From positions 372,001 to 436,000 of the forward strand of contig NZ_RJJR01000001.1 in NCBI RefSeq assembly GCF_003721595.1: 64,000 nucleotides of DNA, given 5' to 3'. This DNA is from Hanamia caeni (GTDB lineage Bacteria > Bacteroidota > Bacteroidia > Chitinophagales > Chitinophagaceae). The notes below the pieces were generated by a model that was not told the DNA's origin, searched no databases, and saw only the letters and a list, made by a program, of their open reading frames with translations. The position numbers and the translations under genes are program-made. This document shows positions 16,796-25,038 of this stretch, piece after piece; position 1 is the first letter of the stretch; every line of letters starts with the position of its first letter.

Positions 16796-18178
16796 ATGGT
16801 TATGAAATTTTTTCTTCGTTCAGTAAGCCTTTTGTTTCTTACCGCTATCTACTCTTTATCATTCGCGCAAATAGCCCCGCAGAATGGAAATATAGGCGCG
16901 CCGGCCACAACGTTTCGGCATCCTTCATGGAGCGCGCAGAGCAATATTTACGAAGTAAATGTGAGGCAATATTCGAAAGAAGGAACATTTAAAGCTTTTG
17001 AAAAAAGCCTGCCCCGCCTGCAAAAAATGGGCGTCAGAATTTTATGGTTTATGCCCATTAACCCCATTGGCATAGAAGGCAGAAAGATGAGCGCATCTGA
17101 TTTGGGAAGCTACTATGCAGTAATGAATTACAAAGAAGTAAATCCCGAATTCGGAACAATGCAGGATTGGAAGCAATTGGTTCAAAAGGCACACAGCCTG
17201 GGCTTTAAAGTGATTATCGATTGGGTGCCTAACCATACTTCGCCTGATAATCCCTGGATTACATCTCATCCCGGTTTTTATCAGCATGACAAAAACGGGA
17301 ACACCGTTTATGATGCAGATTATACCGATACACGAAATCTTGATTATTCAAATAGGGAACTCCGCGACAGCATGATCAGCGCCATGAAATTCTGGATAAC
17401 AGAAACAGGCATTGATGGTTTCAGGTGCGATCACATCGATCCTATTCCCGATGATTTTTGGAAAACCTGCATTACTGATTTGAGGAAAATAAAAAATGTA
17501 TTCATGCTGGGGGAAAGCGAAAAGCCTGAATTTCATTATGCCGGATTTGATGCCACCTATGCATGGGATATCATGTGGGCGACTGTGGAGGTGGCGCAGG
17601 GAAAGCATAACCTGGTGTATCTTGATTCTGTCCTCAACAGCAATTTTTCTACTTTCCCTAAGAATGCGCAGCGCATGTATTTCACCAGCAATCATGATGA
17701 AAACAGTTGGAACGGTACCGAGTTTGAAAAATATGGCGATGCTTACAAGGCTTTTGCCGTATTCAGCCAAACGATGTATGAAAGTATTCCATTAATTTAT
17801 TCCGGCCAGGAAGAGCCCAATAAAAAAAGGTTGAAATTTTTTGTTCACGATCCTATCTCGTGGGGCAAATATGCGATGGCACCTTTTTACAGCACGCTGT
17901 TGCATCTGAGATTAAATAATCCGGCACTCGCTGCGGATGCGGATTATAAAAAAATACCTACGGCAAACGATGAAGCTATTTTTGCTTATACAAGAAAAAA
18001 AGGCGCTCATAAAGTATTCGTGGTTTTAAACCTTTCCCCGCAGCCCCAGCATTTTACTATAAAAGAGAAAGACATTTATGGAAATCCGCTGAATGTATTT
18101 ACGCATCAAAAAGTAAAATTATTTAAAAATCATGTGTATGAAATGAAGCCGTGGGGATATTTGGTGTATGAATATTAA
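16796..18178 (+). CDS. Secreted GH13 alpha-amylase-family glycosidase
   Basis: A signal peptide (residues 1-25, ending SFA-Q) precedes a GH13 (beta/alpha)8 domain. The conserved regions are DWVPNH (about 142-147), GFRCDHID with nucleophile D212, LGESE with acid/base E240, and SNHDEN with D301. A short C-terminal beta domain includes FAYTRKKGAHKVFVVLNLS. At 460 residues it is compact, as in single-domain periplasmic amylases that act on malto-oligosaccharides. It has no neighbour from a starch-utilisation (Sus) system, so it acts as a stand-alone gene. Confidence 0.94.
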   Translation: MVMKFFLRSVSLLFLTAIYSLSFAQIAPQNGNIGAPATTFRHPSWSAQSNIYEVNVRQYSKEGTFKAFEKSLPRLQKMGVRILWFMPINPIGIEGRKMSASDLGSYYAVMNYKEVNPEFGTMQDWKQLVQKAHSLGFKVIIDWVPNHTSPDNPWITSHPGFYQHDKNGNTVYDADYTDTRNLDYSNRELRDSMISAMKFWITETGIDGFRCDHIDPIPDDFWKTCITDLRKIKNVFMLGESEKPEFHYAGFDATYAWDIMWATVEVAQGKHNLVYLDSVLNSNFSTFPKNAQRMYFTSNHDENSWNGTEFEKYGDAYKAFAVFSQTMYESIPLIYSGQEEPNKKRLKFFVHDPISWGKYAMAPFYSTLLHLRLNNPALAADADYKKIPTANDEAIFAYTRKKGAHKVFVVLNLSPQPQHFTIKEKDIYGNPLNVFTHQKVKLFKNHVYEMKPWGYLVYEY

Positions 18179-18252
18179 AGGTTAAAATTAACGGATTTGG
18201 TATTTTATGTCGAACAAATGAATGAACGCGACGAGCTTATTTCAATTTCCTA

Positions 18253-18393
18253 CTATGGTGTTTGTAATGGACCTGTTTTCAAAATCTGGTTGTAGAGCGC
18301 TATCGCTGCAGGAGGATCTGTTTTTTCTGCTTCTGCTGCTTTTGCGGTCAATTCATTAACAGAAGTTTCATTTTCAGTTTCGGATACCAGCAT
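18253..18393 (-). CDS. Possible small protein or gene remnant, 46 aa
   Basis: The ATG at 18393 opens a 46-residue frame beginning MLVSETENETSVNELTAKA and ending ALYNQILKTGPLQTP. The composition is protein-like, with a helix rich in Ala and Glu resembling the first half of a TPR repeat. It lies alone in a 405-base gap. It may be a small real gene or the remains of a longer one. The rest of the gap (18394-18583) shows two CCGCGG sites and nothing else recognisable. Confidence 0.35.
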   Translation of the reverse strand: MLVSETENETSVNELTAKAAEAEKTDPPAAIALYNQILKTGPLQTP

Positions 18394-18583
18394 AAGGATG
18401 TTTTATTTTATTAAATTATGTGCCAGTTTTGGCACTACACTGTTTTTAATGAAGGAATGCCACAATTAAATCCATGACTCATCATGAGATTCCGCGGAAA
18501 AAAAATCACTATTACGCGCTTTGGCTTGTCTGTGTAAAAATACCGCGGTTACCTTTTACCGGCGAACGCCTGCAATTCGTTAC

Positions 18584-19336
18584 TTACAATTGCACATACT
18601 TATTTAAAGTTTGCAGGTTTTCGAAGGCAGCGCCGACGGTATTATTGAAGTAGGCATACACGGTCTTTTTTTCCCTGATCCATCCCTTTATATAGCCTGC
18701 GTATCGTTTTAAAAATTCATCACTGTAATCGCCGCGGTATCTTGGTTCGGGCCCATGAAAGCGCAGGTACACAACGTCTCCGCTTACCTCGTTCATTGGT
18801 GTAGCTGATTTGGGTATATCATGTATCACCATCGTGGCGTTATATTCCCCGAGCAATGCATACACCTCGCGCTCGTACCAGGATGGGTCGCGGAATTCTG
18901 CGGTCAGCTTCCAATCGCTTTGGTAAGTTGCCTCACCCAGCATTTCTAAAAGTTTTTGTAACTGATCCAGCTTTTCAATTTTTAAAGAGGGTGGAAACTG
19001 CACCAGCAGGCATCCTTTCTTTTTACCAATATTGTTAACCGTTCTGATAAAATCGTCGACATCTTTTGCGGCAAACTGCAATCCTTTTACATGCGTTATG
19101 GTGTTAGAAACCTTACAGGTAAAACGGAAATGATCAGGAACACTTTCTGCCCAGTTAGCAACCGTGGGGCTGCGCGGAAGTTTATAAAAAATGCTGTTTA
19201 TCTCCAGGGAGTTAAACATCGATCCATAATACTGCAGCCGGCTCTTTCCCTGGAACGCAGCCGGATATGCCGACCTCGGAACCGGAAGATCCAGTCCGCT
19301 GGTACCGGAATAATATAGTTGTTTTACGGATGGCAT
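18584..19336 (-). CDS. DUF72 family TIM-barrel protein
   Basis: This 250-residue protein begins with a short strand containing YYSGTSGLDLP and shows the DUF72 landmarks: YGSMFNSLEINSIFYKLP, LLVQFPPSLK, TAEFRDPSWY, YLRFHGPEPRYRG and a C-terminal YAYFNNTVGAAF. The family is widespread, with a TIM-barrel fold and no firmly established biochemical role. Length is normal. It runs towards the amylase gene and stands 105 bases from the end of hemN on the same strand. Confidence 0.92.
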   Translation of the reverse strand: MPSVKQLYYSGTSGLDLPVPRSAYPAAFQGKSRLQYYGSMFNSLEINSIFYKLPRSPTVANWAESVPDHFRFTCKVSNTITHVKGLQFAAKDVDDFIRTVNNIGKKKGCLLVQFPPSLKIEKLDQLQKLLEMLGEATYQSDWKLTAEFRDPSWYEREVYALLGEYNATMVIHDIPKSATPMNEVSGDVVYLRFHGPEPRYRGDYSDEFLKRYAGYIKGWIREKKTVYAYFNNTVGAAFENLQTLNKYVQL

Positions 19337-19441
19337 TTGATGGTAAAGATAACTGTGAAAACCTCACAATAGCTGTGACTGCCAGGATTCGCAAAGAGGG
19401 ATTTACCGCTACCGGGTTGGTCAAACATTTTAATTCATTTC

Positions 19442-20803
19442 TCATATCGTCATTGAAAAAATTCTTGATTCGGGCTGATGACGGATCATGCGCAGATCAA
19501 AAGCCATGGCTATATTGCGGACGAAGGTTCTGCCCTTTTCAGTTACCTTTAAGTGGCAATCATTTAACATTATCAGGCCATCATTTTCCATTTCCAGCAA
19601 ACGAACAATAATTGCATTTTTTTCTGCTAATTGCATTTTTTCATCTTTCCATGAGGTTTCCAACAGGCACATCAGGTTGAGAATATGGCGACGTACCACC
19701 AAATCTTCATTGTTTAATACATGGCCACGAACAACAGGTATTTTTCCTTCATTTACTTTTTTTATATACTCTTCCGTAGACTTTTCGTTTTGCGCAAATG
19801 CATACCAGCTATCACTTATGGCAGACATACCGAGGCCAATCATTAATTGAGTGGAGGAAGAAGAATAGCCCATAAAATTCCTGTGAATGGTTTTGTTTTC
19901 CATCGATTTATATAAACTGTCCGTCGGTAATGCGAAATGATCCATGCCGATTTCTATATAACCCAATGTTGATAAAAGCTCTTTCCCTTTTTCATACAAC
20001 TCTCTTTTTTGATCCGGTGTCGGAAGGTCGTTTTCATCAAAACCTCTTTGGCCAACTCCTTTTATCCATGGAACGTGTGCATAAGAATAAAAGGCAATTC
20101 TGTCGGGTTTCAACGATTTTGTTTTTTCTATGGTTTCCGACATAGAGTTCCATGTTTGAAAAGGCAATCCAAAAATCAGGTCATGGCTGATGCTTTCATA
20201 CCCGGTAGCGCGCGCTGCAAGAGTTACGGCTTTTACATTTTCAAAAGGTTGAATACGGTGGATGGTTTTTTGCACCTTTGGACCATAATCCTGCACACCG
20301 AAGCTTACTCTTTTAAATCCGAGGTTATACAAGGTTTGAAGATGTTCTTTTGTTGTATTATTCGGATGTCCTTCAAAACTAAATTCAGGCCGATTGCCAA
20401 TGATAGCTTTTGAAAAAATGGCTTCTATTAAAAGTTTTAAATTAGCAGCACTGAAAAAAGTAGGTGTGCCACCGCCTAAATGAAGCTCAGTGAGGACGGG
20501 CTTTTTGCCTAATAAACCCACGTACATTTCCCATTCTTTAATCACCGCTTCCAGGTAAGGACGTTCTACAGAATGTTGTTTGGTAATTCTTTTATGACAG
20601 GCGCAGAAGGTGCACAGGCTTTCACAAAAAGGCAAATGAATATATAAACTGATCCCATCTTTATCATTGCTTTCGGCAAAGCTTTTTATCAATGACTGCT
20701 GCCAGAGATCAGCAGAAAAAGTACCGGAATCCCAGTAAGGCACTGTGGGGTAACTCGTATATCTCGGGCCTGGAACGTTATATTTTCGGATAAGCTGTTT
20801 CAC
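19442..20803 (-). CDS. hemN: Oxygen-independent coproporphyrinogen III oxidase HemN
   Basis: This radical SAM enzyme converts coproporphyrinogen III to protoporphyrinogen IX without oxygen. Visible motifs are KYNVPGPRYTSYPT, CESLCTFCACHK (the CxxxCxxC cluster with an extra Cys), LGGGTPTFF, GLPFQTW and a C-terminal HemN domain. I chose the GTG at 20803, which gives 453 residues and begins VKQLIRKYN, close to known HemN proteins. The ATG at 20884 would add 27 unrelated residues, and its codon is part of an FNR-like box, so it is unlikely. The promoter suggests oxygen-responsive control. Confidence 0.93.
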   Translation of the reverse strand: MKQLIRKYNVPGPRYTSYPTVPYWDSGTFSADLWQQSLIKSFAESNDKDGISLYIHLPFCESLCTFCACHKRITKQHSVERPYLEAVIKEWEMYVGLLGKKPVLTELHLGGGTPTFFSAANLKLLIEAIFSKAIIGNRPEFSFEGHPNNTTKEHLQTLYNLGFKRVSFGVQDYGPKVQKTIHRIQPFENVKAVTLAARATGYESISHDLIFGLPFQTWNSMSETIEKTKSLKPDRIAFYSYAHVPWIKGVGQRGFDENDLPTPDQKRELYEKGKELLSTLGYIEIGMDHFALPTDSLYKSMENKTIHRNFMGYSSSSTQLMIGLGMSAISDSWYAFAQNEKSTEEYIKKVNEGKIPVVRGHVLNNEDLVVRRHILNLMCLLETSWKDEKMQLAEKNAIIVRLLEMENDGLIMLNDCHLKVTEKGRTFVRNIAMAFDLRMIRHQPESRIFSMTI

Positions 20804-20840
20804 TATGAGTTGTAAATTTTTGAAAGAAAATCGGGCGCTG

Positions 20841-20884
20841 CAAAATTGAAGGATAAAACCCTGGCAAAAAATGATTTCAATCAT
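20841..20884 (-). promoter_or_regulatory. hemN promoter with FNR/CRP-type box
   Basis: On the minus strand a palindrome with the FNR-type form TGAT-N4-ATCA lies at 20871-20884 (the plus strand reads ATGATTTCAATCAT). It directly precedes TTTTTG (20865-20870, -33-like) and, 16 bases on, CAATTTTG (20848-20841, -7-like). The box would sit near -41.5, the class II activator position. The whole block is duplicated at 24.7 kb. Confidence 0.6.
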
Positions 20885-20894
20885 CCAGCTTTAA

Positions 20895-21041
20895 GAGCCT
20901 TCGTTAACCGCTATTCAAGAATTCTTCATAGATAATTTATTTGTCCAAGATGGTAGTTTAAATGAAGAAGCAATTGAATGGCTGGCAGAGGGTGATATCT
21001 TTTTAAAGGTGTCACCTCTAATCACTCATAATGAGGATTAA
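20895..21041 (+). pseudogene. Gene remnant (C-terminal fragment), 48 codons
   Basis: An open stretch without a usable start encodes a protein-like tail including QEFFIDNLFVQDG and EEAIEWLAEGDIFLKV, ending at the TAA at 21039-21041. I do not recognise the family. The sequence immediately upstream is the hemN promoter, so the 5' part of this gene is gone. Confidence 0.35.
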
Positions 21042-21189
21042 AAAATGAACATTCTAATTCTTCCTCACAATATTTATTATTTGCCTAAGTATTTAATCTG
21101 GTTCAAAATATGTTTGTAACATGAAAGCTATTCTGCTGCTTATCCCGATTCTCCGTGGAAATTCCGGTATGCCTACGTGGCGTTCAGTG

Positions 21190-21309
21190 TCAAATTTGCA
21201 ATTGTTCGCGGGTATTTATAATTAATTCAGAATAATCAAGATAAATTACATCACTTGAGTCTCCTAAAATTTCATCTACTATTGGTAAATTTCTTAAGGT
21301 CCAGGAACG
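21190..21309 (-). pseudogene. Gene remnant, 39 codons, unidentified
   Basis: A short minus-strand frame between two stops reads RSWTLRNLPIVDEILGDSSD onwards to a terminal EQLQI. The composition is protein-like but there is no start codon. It lies in the roughly 1.1 kb eroded region between hemN and the subtilase. Confidence 0.28.
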
Positions 21310-21340
21310 TCACTTATCTTATTTTCTTTAGCAGAAATTA

Positions 21341-21533
21341 TTAAATGAAGATGATTGCTACTGTTTTTTCCTTGTCATCATGTGTTACCATTTCTTCCAC
21401 TATAAATGAAAGGTCAGGAAAAGCATTATGTAAGCTGCGAATGGTTTTTGACGCCTTCTGCATTTGGTGGAACGTCACCCTTGCCGAAGCCTTCTTCAAT
21501 GACAATCCGGAACAATTGCTCATTTGTAAACAT
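21341..21533 (-). pseudogene. Decayed SnoaL-like (ester cyclase/NTF2-like) gene
   Basis: The ATG at 21533 begins MFTNEQLFRIVIEEGFGKGD, a typical SnoaL-like N-terminus, but this frame soon stops. The continuation appears in another frame as SLHNAFPDLSFIVEEMV (to 21341), the matching core of the same family. About 20 residues between the two blocks are missing, so the gene has an internal deletion with a frameshift. The C-terminal half (the GTHxGxFxGxPPTG region) is absent. Confidence 0.6.
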
Positions 21534-21833
21534 ATCTTATAAGTGTTTTCTTATCTACAAATAATTGCCGACATCAAAGGTAAATTTTAAATTAGTTGGT
21601 TTTGGCTGCCCTGAGTTTATAAGCGTTGGAAGGTCAAGACAGCAGTGGGTTCGTGTATGTTCCGGAAATAACCGTCCGGCATTGCTCACATTTTTATCAT
21701 CAATACAATCCCTGCCAGCAAAAGTATAACGGCTACCGCCGAAATAGCCGTGAATAAAAAAGTTGCTTATTTGTTCGTCTGCTATCGTTCCATACAAACA
21801 TATTCCCACGGTCTCCACCCATGTATTGTATAT

Positions 21834-21879
21834 ACAAATTATTTCGTGTCTCCCTCGTTACAAGCAAGGGCAGTTGGGC
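21834..21879 (+). repeat. Extragenic repeat with small hairpin, copy 1
   Basis: This is similar to 24619-24664 (30 of the first 38 bases identical, counted by eye). Both contain a TCGTTACAA-type core that can pair with the following AGGG side as a short hairpin (CCCTCGTT/AGCAAGGG here). Confidence 0.45.
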
Positions 21880-21907
21880 CTTTACGGATGTATTCTAAAA
21901 AGAGCTT

Positions 21908-23317
21908 TTAAAATCCGCTTACATTAAGTCTTCCCCCGGTAACGGTTTTATTATTTAATGAATTTGTTGGTACTACACTGCTTAAAATTGCAGACTTGAT
22001 TTGCGCTGCAGTAGCGCCAGAATGTGTGGAGGCGTATAAAGCTGCAGCACCTGTCACGTGCGGAGTTGCCATAGATGTTCCGCTATACGAGCCATAAGAA
22101 GAGACTATATTTCTACCGCTTTTGCCGGGCAATGTGGAATAAATGCCAACGCCGGGAGCGCCCAAATCCACTGATTTAGCACCATAATTTGAGAAGCTGG
22201 CCAGGCTGCCATTTTTATCAATTGCGGCTACAGAAATAATATTGGCGTTGGTGTAAGCTGCCGGATAACTTGCCGAAGCATCGATATTACTTCCATCGTT
22301 CCCTGCTGCAGCTATGAATAAAATATTTGCGGTGTTGGCTCTTTCTATGGCGTCGTACAACGCTTGCGAATATCCGCCGCCGCCCCACGAATTGTTAGTA
22401 GCTACCAGGTTTAGTCCGTCTCTTGTTCTCAAATCTGTAAGGTAATCAACAGCTTTCACTGCATTGGCTGTGGTGCCGCCTCTTCTGCCTAAAAATTTTG
22501 CAGAGATGATCGTAACATTCCAGTTTACGCCCGCCACACCTTTTGCGTTACCTCCTCTTGCGCCAATGGTTCCGGAAACATGAGTTCCATGATCATCGTC
22601 TGTTCCGTCGAAAGTGGTGTTGTCATTTTTATCAAAATCCCAACCATAATGATCATCAACATAACCGTTGTGATCATCGTCAACACCGTTTCCGGCAATT
22701 TCTTTTGGATTTCCAAAATTTCCTGCGAGATCTTCATGATTGTACATCGCGCCTTCGTCAATTACACCCACATAAACGGTTGAAGAGCCTGTGTGGCCTG
22801 CAGCCCACGCTTCAGCAGCCTGGCTTCCATATTGGTTGGAAGGATTGGACGCATCGCCATACATTCCCCACAGCGAACCATTCGTAAAGTAGTTGTCGTT
22901 GGAAGTTACTTCATGCTGATAAATAAAATTAGGCTCGGCATAAGAAACGTCTACGCCTTTGATTTTGTTAAGCGCATCCAGTACAGCAAGGGGTGTGTGC
23001 ACCACAAAAAATCCTTCGTCATCCCCAAAGCGTTGCATTGTTTTGGTTAAGATCTTTTCGGAAACCTTTCCGGAGATTCTTCCAAAAGCCTTTCCCCGGC
23101 TATTCTCCGAAACACCTTTTTTGAATTTTACCAAAATTTCATTTGGCACGTACTTATCGGCAGTTAGCTGGCCTAAAGTGGCGCTGCCAGGCAATTGCGG
23201 AGCACTCTGGCTCAATGCAGGATTCTCTTTTAATTCTTTTGTGCAACTGGCTGCGATAATTGAGTAAGTAGCTACAATAGCTAAAGACATTACAATATCA
23301 CGTGAGGTATTTTTCAT
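21908..23317 (-). CDS. Subtilisin-like (S8) serine protease, lipoprotein
   Basis: This 469-residue protein begins with a lipoprotein signal (IAASC, Cys25). An inhibitor-like prodomain follows at about 60-130 (NEILVKFKKGV to YAEPNFIYQ), then an S8 catalytic domain. The triad is D187 (VIDEG), H243 (DDHGTHVSG) and S415 (GTSMATPH), with oxyanion N340 (AAAGN). All key residues are present, so the enzyme should be active after prodomain removal. The lipobox predicts anchoring to an envelope membrane. It is divergent from the GC-rich oxidoreductase gene, 137 bases away. Confidence 0.95.
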   Translation of the reverse strand: MKNTSRDIVMSLAIVATYSIIAASCTKELKENPALSQSAPQLPGSATLGQLTADKYVPNEILVKFKKGVSENSRGKAFGRISGKVSEKILTKTMQRFGDDEGFFVVHTPLAVLDALNKIKGVDVSYAEPNFIYQHEVTSNDNYFTNGSLWGMYGDASNPSNQYGSQAAEAWAAGHTGSSTVYVGVIDEGAMYNHEDLAGNFGNPKEIAGNGVDDDHNGYVDDHYGWDFDKNDNTTFDGTDDDHGTHVSGTIGARGGNAKGVAGVNWNVTIISAKFLGRRGGTTANAVKAVDYLTDLRTRDGLNLVATNNSWGGGGYSQALYDAIERANTANILFIAAAGNDGSNIDASASYPAAYTNANIISVAAIDKNGSLASFSNYGAKSVDLGAPGVGIYSTLPGKSGRNIVSSYGSYSGTSMATPHVTGAAALYASTHSGATAAQIKSAILSSVVPTNSLNNKTVTGGRLNVSGF

Positions 23318-23454
23318 AATTTAAGTTTTAGATTTTATATTAAATGTAATTTCTTTTGGAATAAATTCATTGAATTAGTTAATCGTTTTGGAATTTTCTT
23401 TTTGAGAAGGATGAGTAAATTGCGCCTAAATCATACAGCTTAAAAACTAAACAT

Positions 23455-24411
23455 ATGGAATCAGTAACAGACAACAAAACCGGCGGCGGGGCGATGAAGG
23501 CCATCGTTGTGACCGATAAGTCTGCGGGAACGGCTGGTATGACACTGGTGGAGCGGCCCAGGTCCCAGGCAGCAATCAATGACGTGGTTGTTCAGGTTCA
23601 TGCGTCGGGATTTGTGCCCACTGAGTTGGAGTGGCCCTCCACCTGGACCGATCGCCTCGGTCGTGACCGGACACCCTCGATCCCCGGACACGAGCTTGCT
23701 GGAGTGGTTATCGCCCTCGGCTATGGAACAACGGGATTGTCGATAGGACAGCGGGTGTTCGGCCTCACAGACTGGTATCGCGATGGCACGCTGGCAGAAT
23801 ATGTGGCCCTCGAGTCACGTAATCTTGCCCCGCTACCCGGTGACGTCGACTTCGTCGTTGGTGCAAGTTTGCCGATCTCCGGCCTGACCGCCTGGCAGGG
23901 ACTCTTCCAACACGGCCGCCTCCAGGGGGGACAGACTGTGCTCGCGCACGGCGCAGCAGGTGCCGTTGGTTCAATGGTGGTGCAACTCGCACGTGAGGCG
24001 GGCGCCTACGTGATCGGCACAGGACGAGCTGCAGACCGCCAGGCTGTACTTGAATTCGGTGCGCAGGAGTTTGTCGACCTGGAGAGTGATACCCTTGAAG
24101 ACGTTGGCAACGTGGACCTGGTTTTTGATGTGATTGGCGGCGAAACCGGTAAGCGATCAGCCGGCCTGGTTAGGACCGGAGGAACACTGGTCTCTATAGT
24201 TGGACCGGTAGAAACGCTGGCCGCTAACATCCTGGCAATCGATTTTGTTGTAGAGTCCGACCGTGCCCAACTGAATGAAATCGTTCAGCGGGTGCGTGAT
24301 GGACGACTGCGGACAAACATCGGAGATATCTCGTCCCTCGATGATGCCATTGCCGCCCTGAATCCGACCGGGCGACGTAAGGGGAAGCCAATCATCCGCA
24401 TTCGTTTGTGA
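23455..24411 (+). CDS. Zinc-independent MDR/quinone-oxidoreductase-like NADPH oxidoreductase, GC-rich
   Basis: This 318-residue medium-chain dehydrogenase/reductase has a GroES-like N-terminal domain (PSIPGHELAGVV) and a Rossmann domain with AHGAAGAVGSMVVQLAREAG. The structural and catalytic zinc cysteines are lacking, as in quinone oxidoreductases. Base composition differs sharply from its surroundings: the 60-base row at 23881 is 70% G+C and the row at 23461 is 55%, while a row in the HEPN gene at 25.3 kb is 37%. Codons are rich in GCC, CTC and GTC. This points to recent transfer from a GC-rich donor. The ATG at 23455 may use a native promoter upstream. Confidence 0.92.
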   Translation: MESVTDNKTGGGAMKAIVVTDKSAGTAGMTLVERPRSQAAINDVVVQVHASGFVPTELEWPSTWTDRLGRDRTPSIPGHELAGVVIALGYGTTGLSIGQRVFGLTDWYRDGTLAEYVALESRNLAPLPGDVDFVVGASLPISGLTAWQGLFQHGRLQGGQTVLAHGAAGAVGSMVVQLAREAGAYVIGTGRAADRQAVLEFGAQEFVDLESDTLEDVGNVDLVFDVIGGETGKRSAGLVRTGGTLVSIVGPVETLAANILAIDFVVESDRAQLNEIVQRVRDGRLRTNIGDISSLDDAIAALNPTGRRKGKPIIRIRL

Positions 24412-24525
24412 GAACTAAGGGGTAACGGGCAGTATTAACGGAAACAAAAAGCCGATACCTGGATTTTTATTCAGCTGGTTTTTTAACTATAGCAAATGGT
24501 GGCGATAATACTATAAAAAGCAAAA

Positions 24526-24541
24526 ATTTGTTTGTTTACTG
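24526..24541 (+). repeat. Dispersed motif copy b (ATTTGTTTGTTTACTG)
   Basis: This is a full match to the core of the dispersed motif, 115 bases after the oxidoreductase stop. A looser, expanded inverse copy lies at 24430-24472, with GGATTTTTATTC at its right end and CAGTATTAACGG at its left. Confidence 0.55.
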
Positions 24542-24618
24542 TACGAGGACTTTCTTCAATTAATTGACAAATTCGATATTCACCATTCCGTGCCTTCTGC
24601 TAATCCCTGGCACCTATT

Positions 24619-24664
24619 ATAAGTTATTTGGTGCCACCATCGTTACAAACGAGGGCCAGCCAGG
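24619..24664 (+). repeat. Extragenic repeat with small hairpin, copy 2
   Basis: This is the second copy of the element at 21834-21879, with the hairpin CGTTACAAACG. It abuts the duplicated hemN promoter block. The intergenic stretch 24412-25038 otherwise holds only this element, the dispersed motif and that block. Confidence 0.45.
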
Positions 24665-24667
24665 AGC

Positions 24668-24761
24668 TGTAAATTTTTGAAAGGAAAATAAATTGGGCGT
24701 TACAAAATTGAATGATAAACCCGTGGCAAAAAACGATTTAAATCATTCCAATTTTAAGATA
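24668..24761 (-). promoter_or_regulatory. Orphan duplicate of the hemN promoter
   Basis: About 90 bases repeat the hemN upstream region (20807-20897), including GCTGTAAATTTTTGAAAG-like sequence, the -7-like CAATTTTG (24703-24710), the -33-like TTTTTTG and the FNR-type box (ACGATTTAAATCAT, 24733-24746). The box palindrome is kept although flanking bases have changed. On the minus strand it points towards 24.6 kb, where no gene follows. Confidence 0.6.
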
Positions 24762-25038
24762 AAACCGGGATTGAGAGGAATTATCTTTAGGGTTACTAAC
24801 CTTTCGAAAGGTCTCCTAAGATGTGCATTCGCGTTACTCCACTTTTCGTCAATTGATAGATGCAATGCACAATTGGGAATTATTAATTTCCCGGGATGTC
24901 ATGGGGCCAACGGACGAAATTATATCGCGATTTAATTGGGCAATGATCTTTAATTTCTATATTTGACAAAGGGCAATTACGAAAGAATTCTAATTCTAAC
25001 AGTTTAAAGCATAACCATAGTTGTAATGCATTGAGTAT

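Noticed and set aside
18239..18262. Minus strand resembles the CRISPR repeat 3' part: CACCATA, AGGA and ATTGAAAT in order
   Set aside because: It needs two gaps to align, stands alone with no spacer-length partner, and overlaps the end of a small open frame; more likely chance in AT-rich sequence.
20804..20884. Longer HemN N-terminus from the ATG at 20884
   Set aside because: The extra residues do not resemble HemN, the ATG is part of a palindromic regulator box, and the same region is repeated elsewhere as non-coding DNA.
21555..21818. 87-residue minus-strand frame
   Set aside because: It lacks an ATG start and recognised motifs and lies in the eroded interval; no second support for coding.
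24693..24935. 80-residue plus-strand frame
   Set aside because: It runs through the duplicated hemN promoter block, has no recognisable protein pattern and no promoter of its own.
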